DNA from: Okapia johnstoni
Taxonomy: Eukaryota > Chordata > Mammalia > Artiodactyla > Giraffidae
NCBI GenBank assembly: GCA_024291935.2
Contig: CM044315.1
Coordinates: forward strand, 73,018,385-73,082,384
Direction of reading: 5' to 3'
DNA: 64,000 nucleotides
In this document: piece after piece, positions 45,760 to 57,685 of the stretch
Numbering within the stretch: the first letter of the stretch is position 1
How the letters are laid out: each line of letters opens with the position of its first letter
Program-made: the position numbers and the translations under genes
The notes under the pieces: generated by a model
The model's database searches: none
Told to the model about the DNA's origin: nothing
Seen by the model: the letters and a program-made list of their open reading frames with translations, nothing else

Positions 45760-46516
45760 ATGTCTGGCAGGCTACAAAAAGGAGACTCAAAACGACTATT
45801 CCCAGCGTTCAGCTCAGCTCCACTCGGATGCCGCTTCCATCCGGCGGCAGAAAAATACTTCCGGCGTTCTGCTTTTTACGTGCTGAGTCACTGCCAAAGT
45901 CTCCACCCCAGGTTTGAGAGGCAGGATGCACAAAATATGACATAAATGGGGGGGGGGAAGGCTGGGGGATTAATTTTCTCCACTCGCTTACCAGTTTTTG
46001 CATCAGGGGGATACTTTCCTCTGAGCCACAACGCCCACCCAGTCGCTACCTCAAACCACCTCCACGCTTACGTCATAAACGCTGCGCAGCAGCCCCGGCG
46101 CCCTTCTCCCGTCATCCTCCGCGCCGCTCTCTCCGCCTCTTCTTCTTCGCCCCTCCTACCTCTGGTTTCGAAAAGCTCGCTGGGTGCTCTGAGAATCCGG
46201 CCCGGTCTCTTTGGCTCCTTTTTTTATTCCCTGTTCCTATTGGTTGGTTACGTGCGCGTGACTGCTCTCTTGCCTTATGATTGGCTAGGATCAGTTGCGT
46301 CATCGACGGTCTGGAGGGCGGGGGGGATGAGGGAAGTTGGCTTGAGGGAGACCGGATTGGGGGAGGGGTTCAGGCCTGTCCACCTCAGCGGCTGCGGCAG
46401 CAACAGCGCCGGCCGCCACCGCCTCTGGAACGCGGAGGAGGAGGAGCGGCTGGAGGAGTAGGAGGAGGAGGTGGACCCTAGGGAACGGCATGCCCAGCGT
46501 TCCGGCTTGGTAGTGA
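45760..46516 (+). promoter_or_regulatory. NRDC: NRDC CpG-island promoter and 5' UTR
   Basis: GC- and CpG-rich stretch immediately upstream of NRDC exon 1, in contrast to AT-rich flanks; no TATA box is evident. Visible motifs are an ETS site on the reverse strand (ACTTCCGG, 45857-45864), a TGCTGAGTCAC NF-E2/MARE-like site (45881-45891), a CRE-like TACGTCAT (46069-46076), and two inverted CCAAT boxes (ATTGG at 46239-46243 and 46280-46284, 41 bp apart). This is the layout of a broad TATA-less promoter. The start site is probably between about 46300 and 46490; a purine-rich GGA-repeat stretch (46432-46472) lies in the presumptive 5' UTR. Confidence 0.8.
46490..46513 (+). CDS. Upstream ORF of 7 codons in the NRDC leader
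   Basis: ATG at 46490 begins an open frame encoding Met-Pro-Ser-Val-Pro-Ala-Trp and stops at TAG 46511-46513, three bases before the NRDC ATG. Context is gggaacggcATGc, with c at -3, so it is weak. If the mRNA starts upstream of it, the uORF could affect ribosome delivery to the first NRDC start. Translation is inferred only. Confidence 0.35.
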   Translation: MPSVPAW

Positions 46517-46857
46517 ATGCTGAGGAGAGTCGCGGTTGCTGCAGTCTGTGCCACCAGGAGGAAGTTGTGTGAGGCCGGGCGGGAGCTCGGGGCTCTTCGG
46601 AGAATAGAAGCGCGGGGTCGGGGTGAAGACTCGGCGGCTGCCAGACGCTTTCCTACACTGACCATGCCTGGAAGGAACAAGGCGAAGTCTACCTGCAGCT
46701 GCCCTGACCTGCAGCCCAATGGACAAGATTTGGGCGAGAGCGGCCGGCTTGCCCGTCTCGGAGCCGATGAATCTGAGGAGGAGGGACGGAGGGGGCCTGT
46801 CAATAATGCCGGAGACCCTGAGATCGTTAAGTCTCCCAGCGACCCCAAGCAATACCG
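46517..46857 (+). CDS. NRDC: NRDC (nardilysin) exon 1
   Basis: Encodes residues 1-113 and two bases of codon 114 of nardilysin convertase, an M16-family zinc metalloendopeptidase that cleaves N-terminal to Arg in dibasic sites and also enhances ADAM-mediated ectodomain shedding. The frame MLRRVAVAAVCATRRKLCEA matches the known mammalian N-terminus from memory. Residues 1-36 are rich in Arg and Ala with few acids, resembling a mitochondrial presequence. A second Met at codon 50 (46664) opens MPGRNKAKSTCSCPDLQPNG, with A at -3, a better context than the first ATG (t at -3). A D-E-S-E-E-E cluster near residue 90 follows. Exon 1 ends ...TAC CG at 46857 with donor GTAAGG; codon 114 (Arg) is completed by exon 2. 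Zinc-binding and catalytic residues are in later exons outside the window. Confidence 0.95.
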
Positions 46858-47139
46858 GTAAGGGAGGAGGCTTGAACCCGGGAGAAGAGCGGGAGGCGGG
46901 CCTCTCTGTTCCCGCTGTGATCGATCACTTCTTTTCTCCTAATCTTCCGAAGGAGCATCAGGGGCACTATTTCCCACCCCAAAAACTTGGACGGAGGTGG
47001 CAAGGGCAGTTAGGGGCATCTGTGTGGTGTCAGCTCTAAGAGGGGGAGATCTTGGGTTCCACCAGGAATCAGGAAGTCAGAATGGGGAGGGTTTGTTTGA
47101 GTAGTTTTGACATTCTTTCAGGCAAGAATGGAGGTTTTT

Positions 47140-48055
47140 CTTTCCTTTTTTTTTTTTTTTAAACTTATTTTGTATTGGGGTATAGCGGATTAACAGTGTT
47201 GTAGTAGTTCCAAGTGAACAAACAAGAAACTCAGCCATACAAATGCATGTATCCGTTCTCCCTCAAAACGCTCACCTATCCAGGCTGCCACATAATGTTG
47301 AGCAGAGTTCCATGTGCTATCCAATACCTTGTTGGTTATCCATTTTAACTATAGCAGTATGTACCTGACTTTCCCAAATAACCTTTTCCACCAGGCAGCC
47401 GTAAGTTCGTTTTCTAAGCCTGAGTTTCAGGTTTTTTAAGTTCATTTGTATCTTTTTTTTTAAGATTCTGTATATAAGGGATATCATATGGTATTTCTCC
47501 TTCTCTGACTTCTCTCAGTATGACACTCTCTAGGTCCATTATTTCATTCTTTTTGATGGTTGAGTAATATTCCATTGTATATATGTACCACATCTTTTAT
47601 CCATTCCTCTGTCCATGGACATTTAGGTTGCTTCCATGGCAATGGCACCCCACTCCAGTACTCTTGCCTGGAAGGTCCCGTGGACGGAGGAGCCTGGTGG
47701 GCTGCAGTCCATGGGGTCGCGAAGAGTCAGACACGACTGAGCGACTTAACTTTCACTTTTCACTTTCAAGCATTGGAGAAGGAAATGGCAACCCACTCCA
47801 GTGTTCTTGCCTGGAGAATCCCAGTGATGGAGGAGCCTGGTGGGCTGCCATCTATGGGGTTGCCCAGAGTCGGACACGACTGAAGCGACTTAACAGCATG
47901 TCTTGGCTATTGTAAATGGTGCTACAGTGAACACTGAGGGTGCAAGTATCTTTTCAGACCATGTTTTTCTCTGGATATATGCCCAGGAGTGGGATTGTAG
48001 GATCATATGGTAGCTCTGTTTTTACTTTTTAAAGGAACTTTCATACTATTCAAGA
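47140..48055 (-). mobile_element. L1 LINE 3' fragment, reverse orientation, split by BOV-A2
   Basis: tattttgtattggggtatagcgg...gagttccatgtgctatcc...attctttttgatggttgagtaatattccattgtatatatg, then after the SINE gctattgtaaatggtgctacagtg...gcccaggagtgggattgtagg. Confidence 0.9.
47637..47898 (+). mobile_element. BOV-A2 SINE in L1
   Basis: Dimer: ggcaatggcaccccactccag...ttcacttttcactttcaagc linker...ggaaatggcaacccactcc...gactgaagcgacttaacagc. Interrupts the L1 at ggttgcttccatg / catgtcttggct. Confidence 0.92.
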
Positions 48056-51000
48056 ATGAGGTTTTTCTGAGGAAGGCAGGCTGGATGGTCAGGGACTCTT
48101 GGTATTATATTTAAGGAAAGGTTGAAGGAGCCGGGGATTTTAATTTTGAAGAGGATACGTAAGGGGCATAGTTTCACTATCCACAACTACTTGAGGTGTT
48201 CGTAATTGAAAGGGATAAAACTAATGGCTGGAAGTTACTAGAGGATCGTGTAGTTTCAGTAAAAGAACTTAGGGTTAGGTATTAGAGTTGGCCTAAGATG
48301 AGGTAACTTATTTCCATGGGTTGTTGCTCATTGCTAAGAATGGTTGGGTGCCCTCTTCTAAGAATACATTAGAGAGATCTTGAGTCTCATTTGGGTGAGT
48401 TAGAGAAGACTTGTAAGATTTCTCCCAATCCTGACTTTTTCAATTTTGGTTTCTACCGTAATCCTCTAAACATCTGTAATAACAATCTCCACCTAAATAT
48501 TTTCTTCACTTGTAACTTATTCCATAGAATGCTGTGACTATAATGTATTTTAAAGAGAGATTATATTGTCCAACTTTATTTTAAAGGTTGAGGAAACTGA
48601 GATCCAGAGAGTTTGCTTCTTAAAATTACACACCTAAATAATTATAGAGTTGATATGAATGCCCTGTCCATCTGACACCAAATCCAGTGCACCATTTACT
48701 GATTTTTATTAAGTTTTTATTCATATTGAATTGGAAGCTGAAGCACTCTGGTTTTTAATTTGTTTTATGCCCCTACATTGTTAGAGCTGGAAAGAAGATT
48801 AGAGATAATCTTTTCACTCCCCATCACCGCCAATGTATAGGTGACTGAAACTAAGGTAGAGAAAGAAGTGTTTTAGCCCTAGATTGAAGATAGGTCTAAT
48901 TTCTTCCTTCAGTCTGGTCTAGAGATTAACAGAACACAACTCTTTATACTGTTTTTCCCAGGCGATAGGTCTTTATGAATAGGCCAGATTTTCCCTCCTT
49001 CTCATCAAAAATGTGGGTATATTAGAGCTAGTTGAAACTTTGAGAAAAGTTACTTAGTTTTTGCCATCCAGATTAAATAATAGCTTCAGGTTGTTTTTTT
49101 TTAATCTATATAAACCTACATAATATCAGGTAATGTTTATAGAAAGTACTTTGTGTGTCAGATATTGTTCTAATTGCTTTCAATATATTCATTTAATGAT
49201 CTCATTTTTGGCGAATTCATTTGAAAAATGCCAAAGTCTTACTGTGTGCTATGCATTGAGCTATCTTTAAATCTTTTCCGAACGTGGTTGAATGTAACTT
49301 AATAAATGATATTTTATCCTGGGTACTGGGTATACAGAGATGATTAAGACAGTCCCTGCCTTCAGGGAGCTTCCAGTATAATAGAGGGACATAGATACAT
49401 TAAAAAGATATAATTAGAGCACTGGAGTTTTATAGAAACCCTAATAGAAGCATGTGCTGAGTATAGCAAGGAATAAAGTGAGAAGTGGTAAAACTCAACC
49501 TGGGGAGAAAGTTAGAAAAAGACTTCAAAGAGAAGATAGTGCTTAAAAGGTATTCTTTGAGTAGTTGTTGCAGTTCTACATTTTTGTGGTCTTTTATTTT
49601 TTCATTACATTTTTGTGATCTTTTGCCAAATCATTGTCCTTCTTAGTGTCTCAGTTTTCTTATTTTAAAGTGAAGGGGGTTGATTAAGATTAGCAATTTT
49701 TTCTAATAACTTCCTCTTCTTTCGAAAGAGCAGGTCCACGTTTATCTGTTCTATATACTAAAGTTTTCAGTTAGACTTTTAAAGGAAAGATTTTGTTACT
49801 TTAAAGTAAAGGTGGGAAACCTAGATACTAGATGGTTTTTAAAGATTTACCCACCCTAAAGTTAAATTCTCTGAATTTTGTAACCAGAAGTAGACAGGAG
49901 GTATGTGCAGCCCCAAGAACTGAAGTATCCTTCCAGAACCTGCTCAAATGTTATGTCTGTGAAGCCTTTCCAGGCAGAACTAATCCTGCCTTTCACTGTA
50001 TTTCACTGGGACTTTATACATGATCCATTACAGTTCACATCCATCGTATTATAATTTATTTATCTTTTGACTGTGTGATTAAGTACCAGAGGTGGACTTG
50101 ATTAGAATATTTTGTTGAAAATAACACCTTGAAATAATTGTTTACCAATCTGCAATTATTAAGTAATAGCCTGTGGAATTGTACTTCTCTGTGTAATTTG
50201 TTTTAAGCTTTTTTTAAATGTTAATCATACCTGCAGGACATCTTTTCTGCTTTTTTTAAGTGATCTGTGTAAATGCTTGGTAAGTGTTGATTTCCTTCTT
50301 TTCTGGAAGAATTAGGGACTTTTTTTTTTCTTGTAAAGTAGGCACTGAGGTCTACCTAAGTGGTCCTCTAAGAAGTTGTAGGGGAAGTAGTGGGAAACGT
50401 AAGGAAAGCCTTTAGTGGTAAAGGTTTGAAATAGTGTAGAGAATGAGTTAGGCATATTTGAGGAATACTAAAGAGAGAAGTTATGAGTTCTTGAGCATGA
50501 AAATTGTGTAAGTAAAGCAGCATTTTAAGATTAAGCTGAAAGTATCAGTAGTAGCTAAGATCCACAGGATGAGGCAAGACTGTTTTAAGAGGTAATTATT
50601 GTGTATTGACTGGTGTAGTCTTTCTCTAATTGATGTGTTCCCTGTTCACTCTTTTTTGCTTTCCTCTTATTAACCCAGTGTTTGCTAGGCAAAAAACTTA
50701 GAATCCAGAGTTCAAGTTTATTTTGCTCACTTACAGCTTCTCAGATGGTATTTGTAGAATGTATAAATGCCCATATGCCAGACATTTTCATGGAACTCTG
50801 GGAATATTCTGCTAGAAACTTTTTAGATCAAATTTGTATCCTGGCCAATTAAAAAAAAAGAACTCGATTTTTAAAGGAAACAAGTATGAATAGGCAGGTT
50901 ACAGAGAAAAAAATGTGCTATACAAATAATAATAATATGAATAGTGATATTGTAGTGTGTTTAACTCATATAAAAGCTTGTGGCAGTTGGCATATAATAA

Positions 51001-53185
51001 GCATTCAGATGTTAGCCATTATTGTTTAATATGTTCACAATTATTAAATGATATTTACAGCACCGTAATAGCAAAAAATTGGCAATAACTGTTGTCCATT
51101 CTTTGGCTAAAAATTGTTATTATACCATTCTACAGTGAAAATAGTATATAGCTAAAAGAATAGCTAGATGATTTTATATATCAATATGGAGAAATGTCCC
51201 ATGGTTTACTATTGAATGAAAAAAACCAGTTGCGAACCAAAATATATTGTACAGTTCCATTTTTATAAAGAAAAATACTCCAGAAAACAACACTTCCCAT
51301 TATATATTTACCTAAAATATAATTTTCTGTGTTTACATATGCACAGAAATGATTAGAAATGATATTAAGCAAGCTTATTTCTAGAGAAAAGTAGAGATTT
51401 GACTTGAGTTGTTTACTTTTTAGTAATTAAAAAAGATTGATCAATAGACAAAGTATTATTTGTTTCTTGAAGGAAATTTAGATAAGAAAAAATTTTAATT
51501 TCCTACAATTATTCCATCCAGCACTAACCACTGGCAGTGTTTTTTATAACTGTATTTCTTTTTTGCTATGCAGTTGTAATTTATAGTTTTAAAATGGTAT
51601 AATACCATATTTAACAGTTGTGTGAACATTTTCTTGTGTTTTTCAATATATTTTGTCTAGTTAGAAGTCCAAGGTATAGATATATCATAATTTAATCATT
51701 GGCATTTTATAGTCTGGATTGTCAGATTTTCTTTACCTTAGAAATCTGTTTATTCTCAACTGAATCCTTTGGGTGTAGAGTCAATCATAATGGATTTGGT
51801 AGATATGTAGGATAACTTTTGGTGATCTGACTTTTTTTCTAGGATATTCTTTAATCGGCAGACAAGAAGATGGTTTGTTCTGGGACTTCCACTCTGACAT
51901 AGGTCTCACATTCATACTGGTTTCTAGAATGAAGTCAGTCATTAAGCCTATCCAACTCAAAGGAAACTGAGTTGATTATAATCCCTTTCTAGTGTGTGTG
52001 TATTTCTCTCTCTCTCTTTTTTTTTTTTTTTTTTGTGGCAGGGATGATGGGCTTAGTTACATGGTTGGACCAGAATTAAACTTTTCAGAAAGGTTGGAAG
52101 TTGATTGTAGTTTGCAAAGTTCACTTGGTATTCTAGAGGTGTGTTTACAGAAGTTTGATATTTTTATTACCACCACCACCAATGATCTTTGTTCTCCTAA
52201 TAATAACTGGTATTTGTTGGATTCTTACTAGGTACTAAAAAATTTATATAATATCCCATTTAATCTTTATAGTAACCCTATGCTAAATACTATTTTATGA
52301 AAATATACTACTGAGCAAGCACTGAGCATTAGACTATAAATGAATTGTGTTCTCTCATTTGGTTCCTTCTAAGCAAAATTCTTACCGTGGCAGATAATGT
52401 AAAAGTACCTCCATTTTTTGGTTCTTAACTTTCCAGCTTTACCATCTGTTAATATGGTTTTGTACTACTTTTCTTGGCACATGCTATACTCTTTGGTCAA
52501 ACATTACCTCTTCTGTGAACCTTTTAACTCTTCCTTCAGTCTTCCCCTCTTACATGTGAGTTATTTACACTCTTGTGTGCCCCTGTAGCAATTTTTTCAA
52601 GGTATTTCATATTTTTGTAAGTACTACTTTGTCCTTCCCCTCTATTATGCTGAAATTTTTGTAGATAGGGACTTTATTTGAGTCTTTGTATGCTTTCTCT
52701 TCTGTTATTAGTAAATCAATGTAAGACCCATTTCTCTGCTTGTGCACTAGATCCCATCCCCACTTTATTGATCCCAGCCACCAATTATTCTACCAGTTGT
52801 TCCCCTTTCACCCTGCATCATCAATTTCCCCCTTTTACTTCATCATTCCCATGAGCATACAAATATGCTGTAATTGTTCCTGTCTTTGGGAAAAAGTTTG
52901 CTTACTCAGATCTCCTTGAGTCTGTGCCCTTCTAACTGCTCAAATTTCTCTATTTCCTAGCTAGCAGAGCTTGTTAAGAGAGTTATCTGTATTCAAAATT
53001 TGCAGTTCATCTGCTCCCATTGTTTAATTCTTGAACTTAGACTGGGCTTTTGCCACTTTGCTGTTGAAAATAGCTATTTTCAAGATCACCAGTAACTTTT
53101 ACAATTGGTTAGTTATCAAGTTCTTATCTTATTTGACCTTTCAGTATCTTATGGCACAGTTGATCATTCTTTCCTTCTTGAGATC
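48056..53185. other. NRDC intron 1, largely unassigned sequence
   Basis: AT-rich. Diverged MIR patches at 48540-48700 (ggttgaggaaactgagatccagag...tagagttgatatg) and 52200-52300; L2-like patches near 49310-49390 and 52630-52720; (TC)/(T) run at 52005-52035. No exon-like frame with known motifs. Confidence 0.5.
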
Positions 53186-54617
53186 CAGTTGAGCTATTTC
53201 AAATCCTCAAAGGTGATGCTGTGAAAGTGCTGCACTCGTTATGCCAGCAAATTTGGAAAACTCAGCAGTGGCCACAGGACCGGAAAAGGTCAGTTTTCGT
53301 TCCAATCCCAAAGAAAGGCAATACCAAAGAATGCTCAAACTACCGCACAATTGCACTCATCTCACATGCTAGTAAAGTAATGCTCAAAATTCTCCAAGCC
53401 AGGCTTCAGCAATACGTGAACCGTGAACTTCCAGATGTTCAAGCTGGTTTTTAGAAAGGCAGAGGAACCAGAGATCAAATTGCCAATATCTGCTGGATCA
53501 TCAAAAAAGCAAGAGAGTTCCAGAAAAACATCTATTTCTGCTTTATTGACTATGCCAAAGCCTTTGACTGTGTGGATCACAACAAACTGGAAAATTCTGA
53601 AAGAGATGGGAATACCAGACCACCTGACCTGCCTCTTGAGGAACCTGTATGCAGGTCAGGAAGCAACAGTTAGAACTGGACATGGAACAACAGACTGGTT
53701 CCAAATAAGAAAAGGAGTACGTCAAGGCTGTATATTGTCACCCTGCTTATTTAACTTCTATGCAGAGTACATCATGAGAAACGCTGGGCTGGAAGAAACA
53801 CAAGCTGGAATCAAGATTGCCGGGAGAAATATCAATAACCTCAGATATGCGAATGATACCACCCTTATGGCAGAAAGTGAAGAAGAACTAAAGAGCCTCT
53901 TGATGAAGGTGAGAGGAGAGTGAAAAAGTTGGCTTAAAGCTCAGCGTTCAGAAAACTAAGATCATGGCATCTGGTCCCATCACTTCATGGGAAATAGATG
54001 GGGAAACTGTGGAAACAGTGTCAGACTTTATTTTTTGGGGCTCCAAAATCACTGCTGATGGTGATTGCAGCCATGAAATTAAAAGACGCTTACTCCTTGG
54101 AAGGAAGGTTATGGCCAACTTATATAGCATATTTAAAAGCAGAGACATTACTTTGCCAACAAAGGTCCATCTAGTCAAGGCTATGGTTTTTCCAGTGGTC
54201 ATGTATGGATGTGAGAGTTGGACAGTGAAGAAAGCTGAGTGCCGAAGAATTGATGCTTTTGAACTGTGGTGTTGGAGAAGACCCTTGAGAGTTCCTTGGA
54301 ATGCAAGGAGATCCAACCAGTCCATCCTAAAGGAGATCAGTCCTGGGTGTTCACTGGAAAGACTGATGTTGAAGCTGAAACTCCACCTCATGCGAAGAGT
54401 TGACTCATTGGAAAAGACCCTGATGCTGGGAAGGATTAGGGGCAGGAGGAGAAGGGGACGACAGAGGATGAGATGGTTGGATGGCATCACCGACTCGATG
54501 GACATGAGTTTGAGTGGACTCTGAGAGTTGGTGATGGACAGGGAGGCCTGGCGTGCTGCGATTCTTGGGGTCGCAAAGAGTCAGACACAACTGAGCGACT
54601 GAACTGAACTGAACTTG
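53186..54617 (+). mobile_element. BovB LINE, RT to 3' end
   Basis: 5'-truncated within the RT N-terminus (VELFQILK...). Encodes, in three frames, WPQDRKRSVFVPIPKKGNTK, SNYRTIALISH, RT motif B (RQGCILSPCLFN) and a mutated motif C (LRYANDTTLM, N in place of the first catalytic D), then an open C-terminal frame at 53964-54524. Frameshifts at about 53450 and 53925 and the D-to-N change mean it is inactive. Ends (ctgaa)n at 54600-54615. Confidence 0.93.
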
Positions 54618-54629
54618 AGTCTTTTAATT

Positions 54630-54752
54630 TCTTTTTCTTTTTTTGGTCATACCGTACAATTTGGGGAGATCTTAGTTCCCCAACCAGAAATCTAACCTGA
54701 GCCTGACAGTGAAAGCACCAGCTGTTAACCACTGAACTGCTAGGGAAGTCCC
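54630..54752 (-). mobile_element. Short CHR-type SINE, reverse orientation
   Basis: tttttttggtcataccgtacaatttgggg...ttccccaaccagaaatctaacctg...ccactgaactgctagggaagtccc. Confidence 0.85.
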
Positions 54753-54759
54753 TACTTCA

Positions 54760-55450
54760 GTGTTTATAGTCAGTACAGGAACCATGAGAGGGTGAAACCA
54801 AGTTGAGGTAGATAGGTTGAATAAGCTAAAGGGAGAGAGGTCTTCTTAAACATCTTAGAAAAGCCTTACCCCTCCAAAAATTTATACACAGTCACACACA
54901 CACATAAATAGAGACTACATGGTTTAGTTGTGAGGTAATGACAAGTTATATAATAACATGGTTATCTTCCCAAGTACCCTTTTTTGACCTGTAATGATTT
55001 AGCACTATGTAGGTCTAGAAATAGCAATTTAAGACTAGAACCTGACAGGCTAATTATTTTATCTCTATATATGAAAATGAGGTCTTGAAAGTTATATAAT
55101 ATACTATGGTATGGCCAGGAGATAATTTATTGCATGTTTTTCTCTGTGTGGAAATTTGGATGATTTCCAACTTTTCTCTATCACAAATGTTGCTGCAGTG
55201 AACATTGTTGCATATCTTTGTGCATATGTATGAATATTTCTATGAGACATCTAGAAATGTAATCACTGGGGTAAAAGATATGCACAGTTCACATTGTTAA
55301 GAAAATAGGTTTGCCATATACTACAAAAATACTATACCCACTGAGATTCATAAGCAAGTGTGTAAGAATACCCTGTTTGTGTATATTTTTAAACTTATTT
55401 TTATTTGTTTTTGTTTTATGCTTTTATTGATTTGAAGGAACTCTTGTATC
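54760..55450. other. NRDC intron 1, unassigned with possible L1 relic
   Basis: tttgctgcagtgaacattgttgcatatctttg at about 55185 resembles antisense L1; too diverged to bound. Confidence 0.4.
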
Positions 55451-55459
55451 TTGTTACAG

Positions 55460-55666
55460 GCTTCCCTAGTGGCTCAGATGGTAAAGAATCTGCCTGCAAT
55501 GCAGGAGATGTGGGTTCGATCCCTGGGTTAGAAAGATCCCCTGGAGAAGGGAATGGCAACTCACTCCAGTATTCTTTCCTGGGAAATCCCATGGACATAG
55601 GAGCCTGGCGGGCTACAGTGCATGGGGTTGCAAAGGGTGTCTGACACCCCTGAGGGACTGACACTT
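55460..55666 (+). mobile_element. Bov-tA SINE
   Basis: ggcttccctagtggctcagatgg...ggttcgatccctgggttaga...ccctgagggactgaca. Target duplication ttgtatMttgtta with one mismatch flanks it. Confidence 0.9.
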
Positions 55667-56199
55667 CTTTTGTATATTGTTATTCTCTTCTCTCAGTATA
55701 CAGTTTTCTGTTAGATTTAGTTTATGATGTTTTGTTTTCGAAGAATTTTAAGTTAGAATATAGTGAAATCTCCCCTATACAATAATTTTGTATCTTATTT
55801 CGCATAAATTTTCTTCATCCCAATATTATAACAATATTTTCTCATAATTACTTTTAAGACTTTTTTTCTTTTAGCTCCGTAAGCTATTGAATTTATATGT
55901 GTTAGGTGTAAGGTAGAAACGGCTATTTTATCTCCCTAAAGAATTACCTGTTGTTTCAGAATCATTTATTGAATCATAATAAACAGTGTTACAATGATAT
56001 TATAAACAGTGCTCTGTTTCTAGAACCTGTTTTCTTAAATTGATCTGTCGGTATTCTTATTCTAGTATACTCTTTAATTTTAATTGCTTTAAAAGATTAT
56101 ATTTTATAATTAGTAAGGCAGTTCCCCATCATGTTTTCCCTTTTGGAAAAGTTCTTGACGTATTTTTTTGGTCCATATGAATTTTAGAATCGGTATGCC

Positions 56200-56452
56200 A
56201 AGTTACCCAGGTAGTGCAGTGGTAAGAATCCGTATGCAATGCAGGAGGTACAAGAGATGCAGGTTCAATCCCTGGGTTGGGGAGATGCCCTGGAGTAGTA
56301 AGTGGCAACCTGTTTCTGTATTCTTGTCTAGAAAATTCCATGGACAGAAGAGCCTGTGGGGGGCTACAGCCCATGGGGCTGCAAAGAGTCAGACACAACA
56401 GAGCATAGCACAGTCTCGACAGCTAGTTGCACGTACACACACACACACACAA
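56200..56452 (+). mobile_element. Bov-tA SINE, diverged
   Basis: gttacccaggtagtgcagtggtaagaatcc...ggttcaatccctgggttgggg...gtcagacacaacagagcatag, ending in (AC)n. Confidence 0.85.
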
Positions 56453-56454
56453 AC

Positions 56455-57290
56455 TTATTGGGATTTTAAAATTGGAATTGCCTTGAATTTATAGATTAAT
56501 TTGGAGGAAGAATTTATATCTTTGTAATATTGAGTGTTCTCATTCCAGCAGCATGGTAAGACTAGTCAAGTCTGTTATCTTCTCATGTAAAGTTTTCTAG
56601 TTTTACTGTTGTTGGATGAGGAACAGATTGGCTTCTGGTGCCGTGCTACTTGGGCTCAGTCCCTGCTAAACTGAGGCAAATAAAAATCCTGTTTTTGTGT
56701 GCGTTAGTTTCCTCATCTGTAAATTGGGAATAATTCATTAGGGTTATTATGAAGGTTAAATGGCTTAAGACATATAAGTTAATACATAAAATGTGAGTGG
56801 TTATTAGATATATATAGTTTCTTTTGCTTTTGTGAATAGAATCTTTTACTTAAATCTCATTTTAATTGGTTAGCTTTGGTCTATAGGAAATTTGTGATTT
56901 TTTTTATGGTTGTTGATTTTGGATGCTTTGCTGAGCACTTTAGTACTATACTCATTTTTAAAAAATTCTGTTGCGTTCTGTAGCTAATCATATACTTTTT
57001 CAGTGAATTGTTCTAGCTTTCAATATTTTGGCCTTATAGTTCTTTCTTGTTTATTGTGGATTTGTTTTCATTTGCTAGGACTTCTAATACAGTGTTGAAT
57101 AGAAGTGATGATGAAGAGCATTTTGTCCATGACTGTCCTTAAATGGATTTGATGTTTGATTTATAGAAGTTAATTCTCTCTTGAGTTTAACCCTTAGAAG
57201 TTAATCCAAGCTAAGGGTTGTATGTGTTTGTGTGTGTACTTAATTTGTTAAGGAGTGGGTTTTGGATTTTCATTAAATTATTTTTTATTA
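56455..57290 (-). mobile_element. L1 LINE fragments, reverse orientation
   Basis: gggattttaaaattggaattgccttgaatttatagattaatttgg (56458-56625) and ctaggacttctaatacagtgttgaatagaagtgatgatgaagagcattttgtcc (57078-57135) are antisense L1 ORF2. A MIR relic (gttagtttcctcatctgtaaattggg, 56626-56800) lies between them. Confidence 0.75.
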
Positions 57291-57464
57291 TACAAACAAT
57301 AAGTATTATTATTACAAAAGATTGAAAAATATGTAGAAATTATAGGGTAAAGCATGAAAGTTCTTGTATCTTGTTCTAATTTTATTCTCTCTCTCTCTAT
57401 ATATATGTCTATCTATATATAGCACATTAAATACCTATTATGTATCAGGCCCCCTTTAGGCATT

Positions 57465-57600
57465 GGAATTCTTCTGCTCATTCAGCAAATGTTTCTTAAA
57501 TGTTTCCTAAGTGCCAGGCAATGTCTTAGGTGCTGGAAATATAGCTGTGAAGAAAAAGAAAAGCCTATCCTCAGAGCTGACTTTCTAAAGGTGCAGACAG
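57465..57600 (+). repeat. L2 LINE relic
   Basis: cattcagcaaatgtttcttaaatg...gtgccaggcaatgtcttaggtgctgg. Confidence 0.55.
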
Positions 57601-57685
57601 AAAATTAAAAAACAAAACCAAAACCAGAAAAAAGGGATTATAAATGGTATGAAAAAAAATTAAAACAATAAAAGAGAATAGGGAT

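Noticed and set aside
45946..46461. 171-codon + frame and overlapping reverse frames in the CpG island
   Set aside because: GC-rich promoter DNA has few stops. No homology recognised, and it lies in the NRDC promoter/leader.
46300..46852. Reverse-strand 182- and 124-residue frames over NRDC exon 1
   Set aside because: Antisense of the GC-rich exon; Leu/Arg/Pro-rich shadow proteins without motifs.
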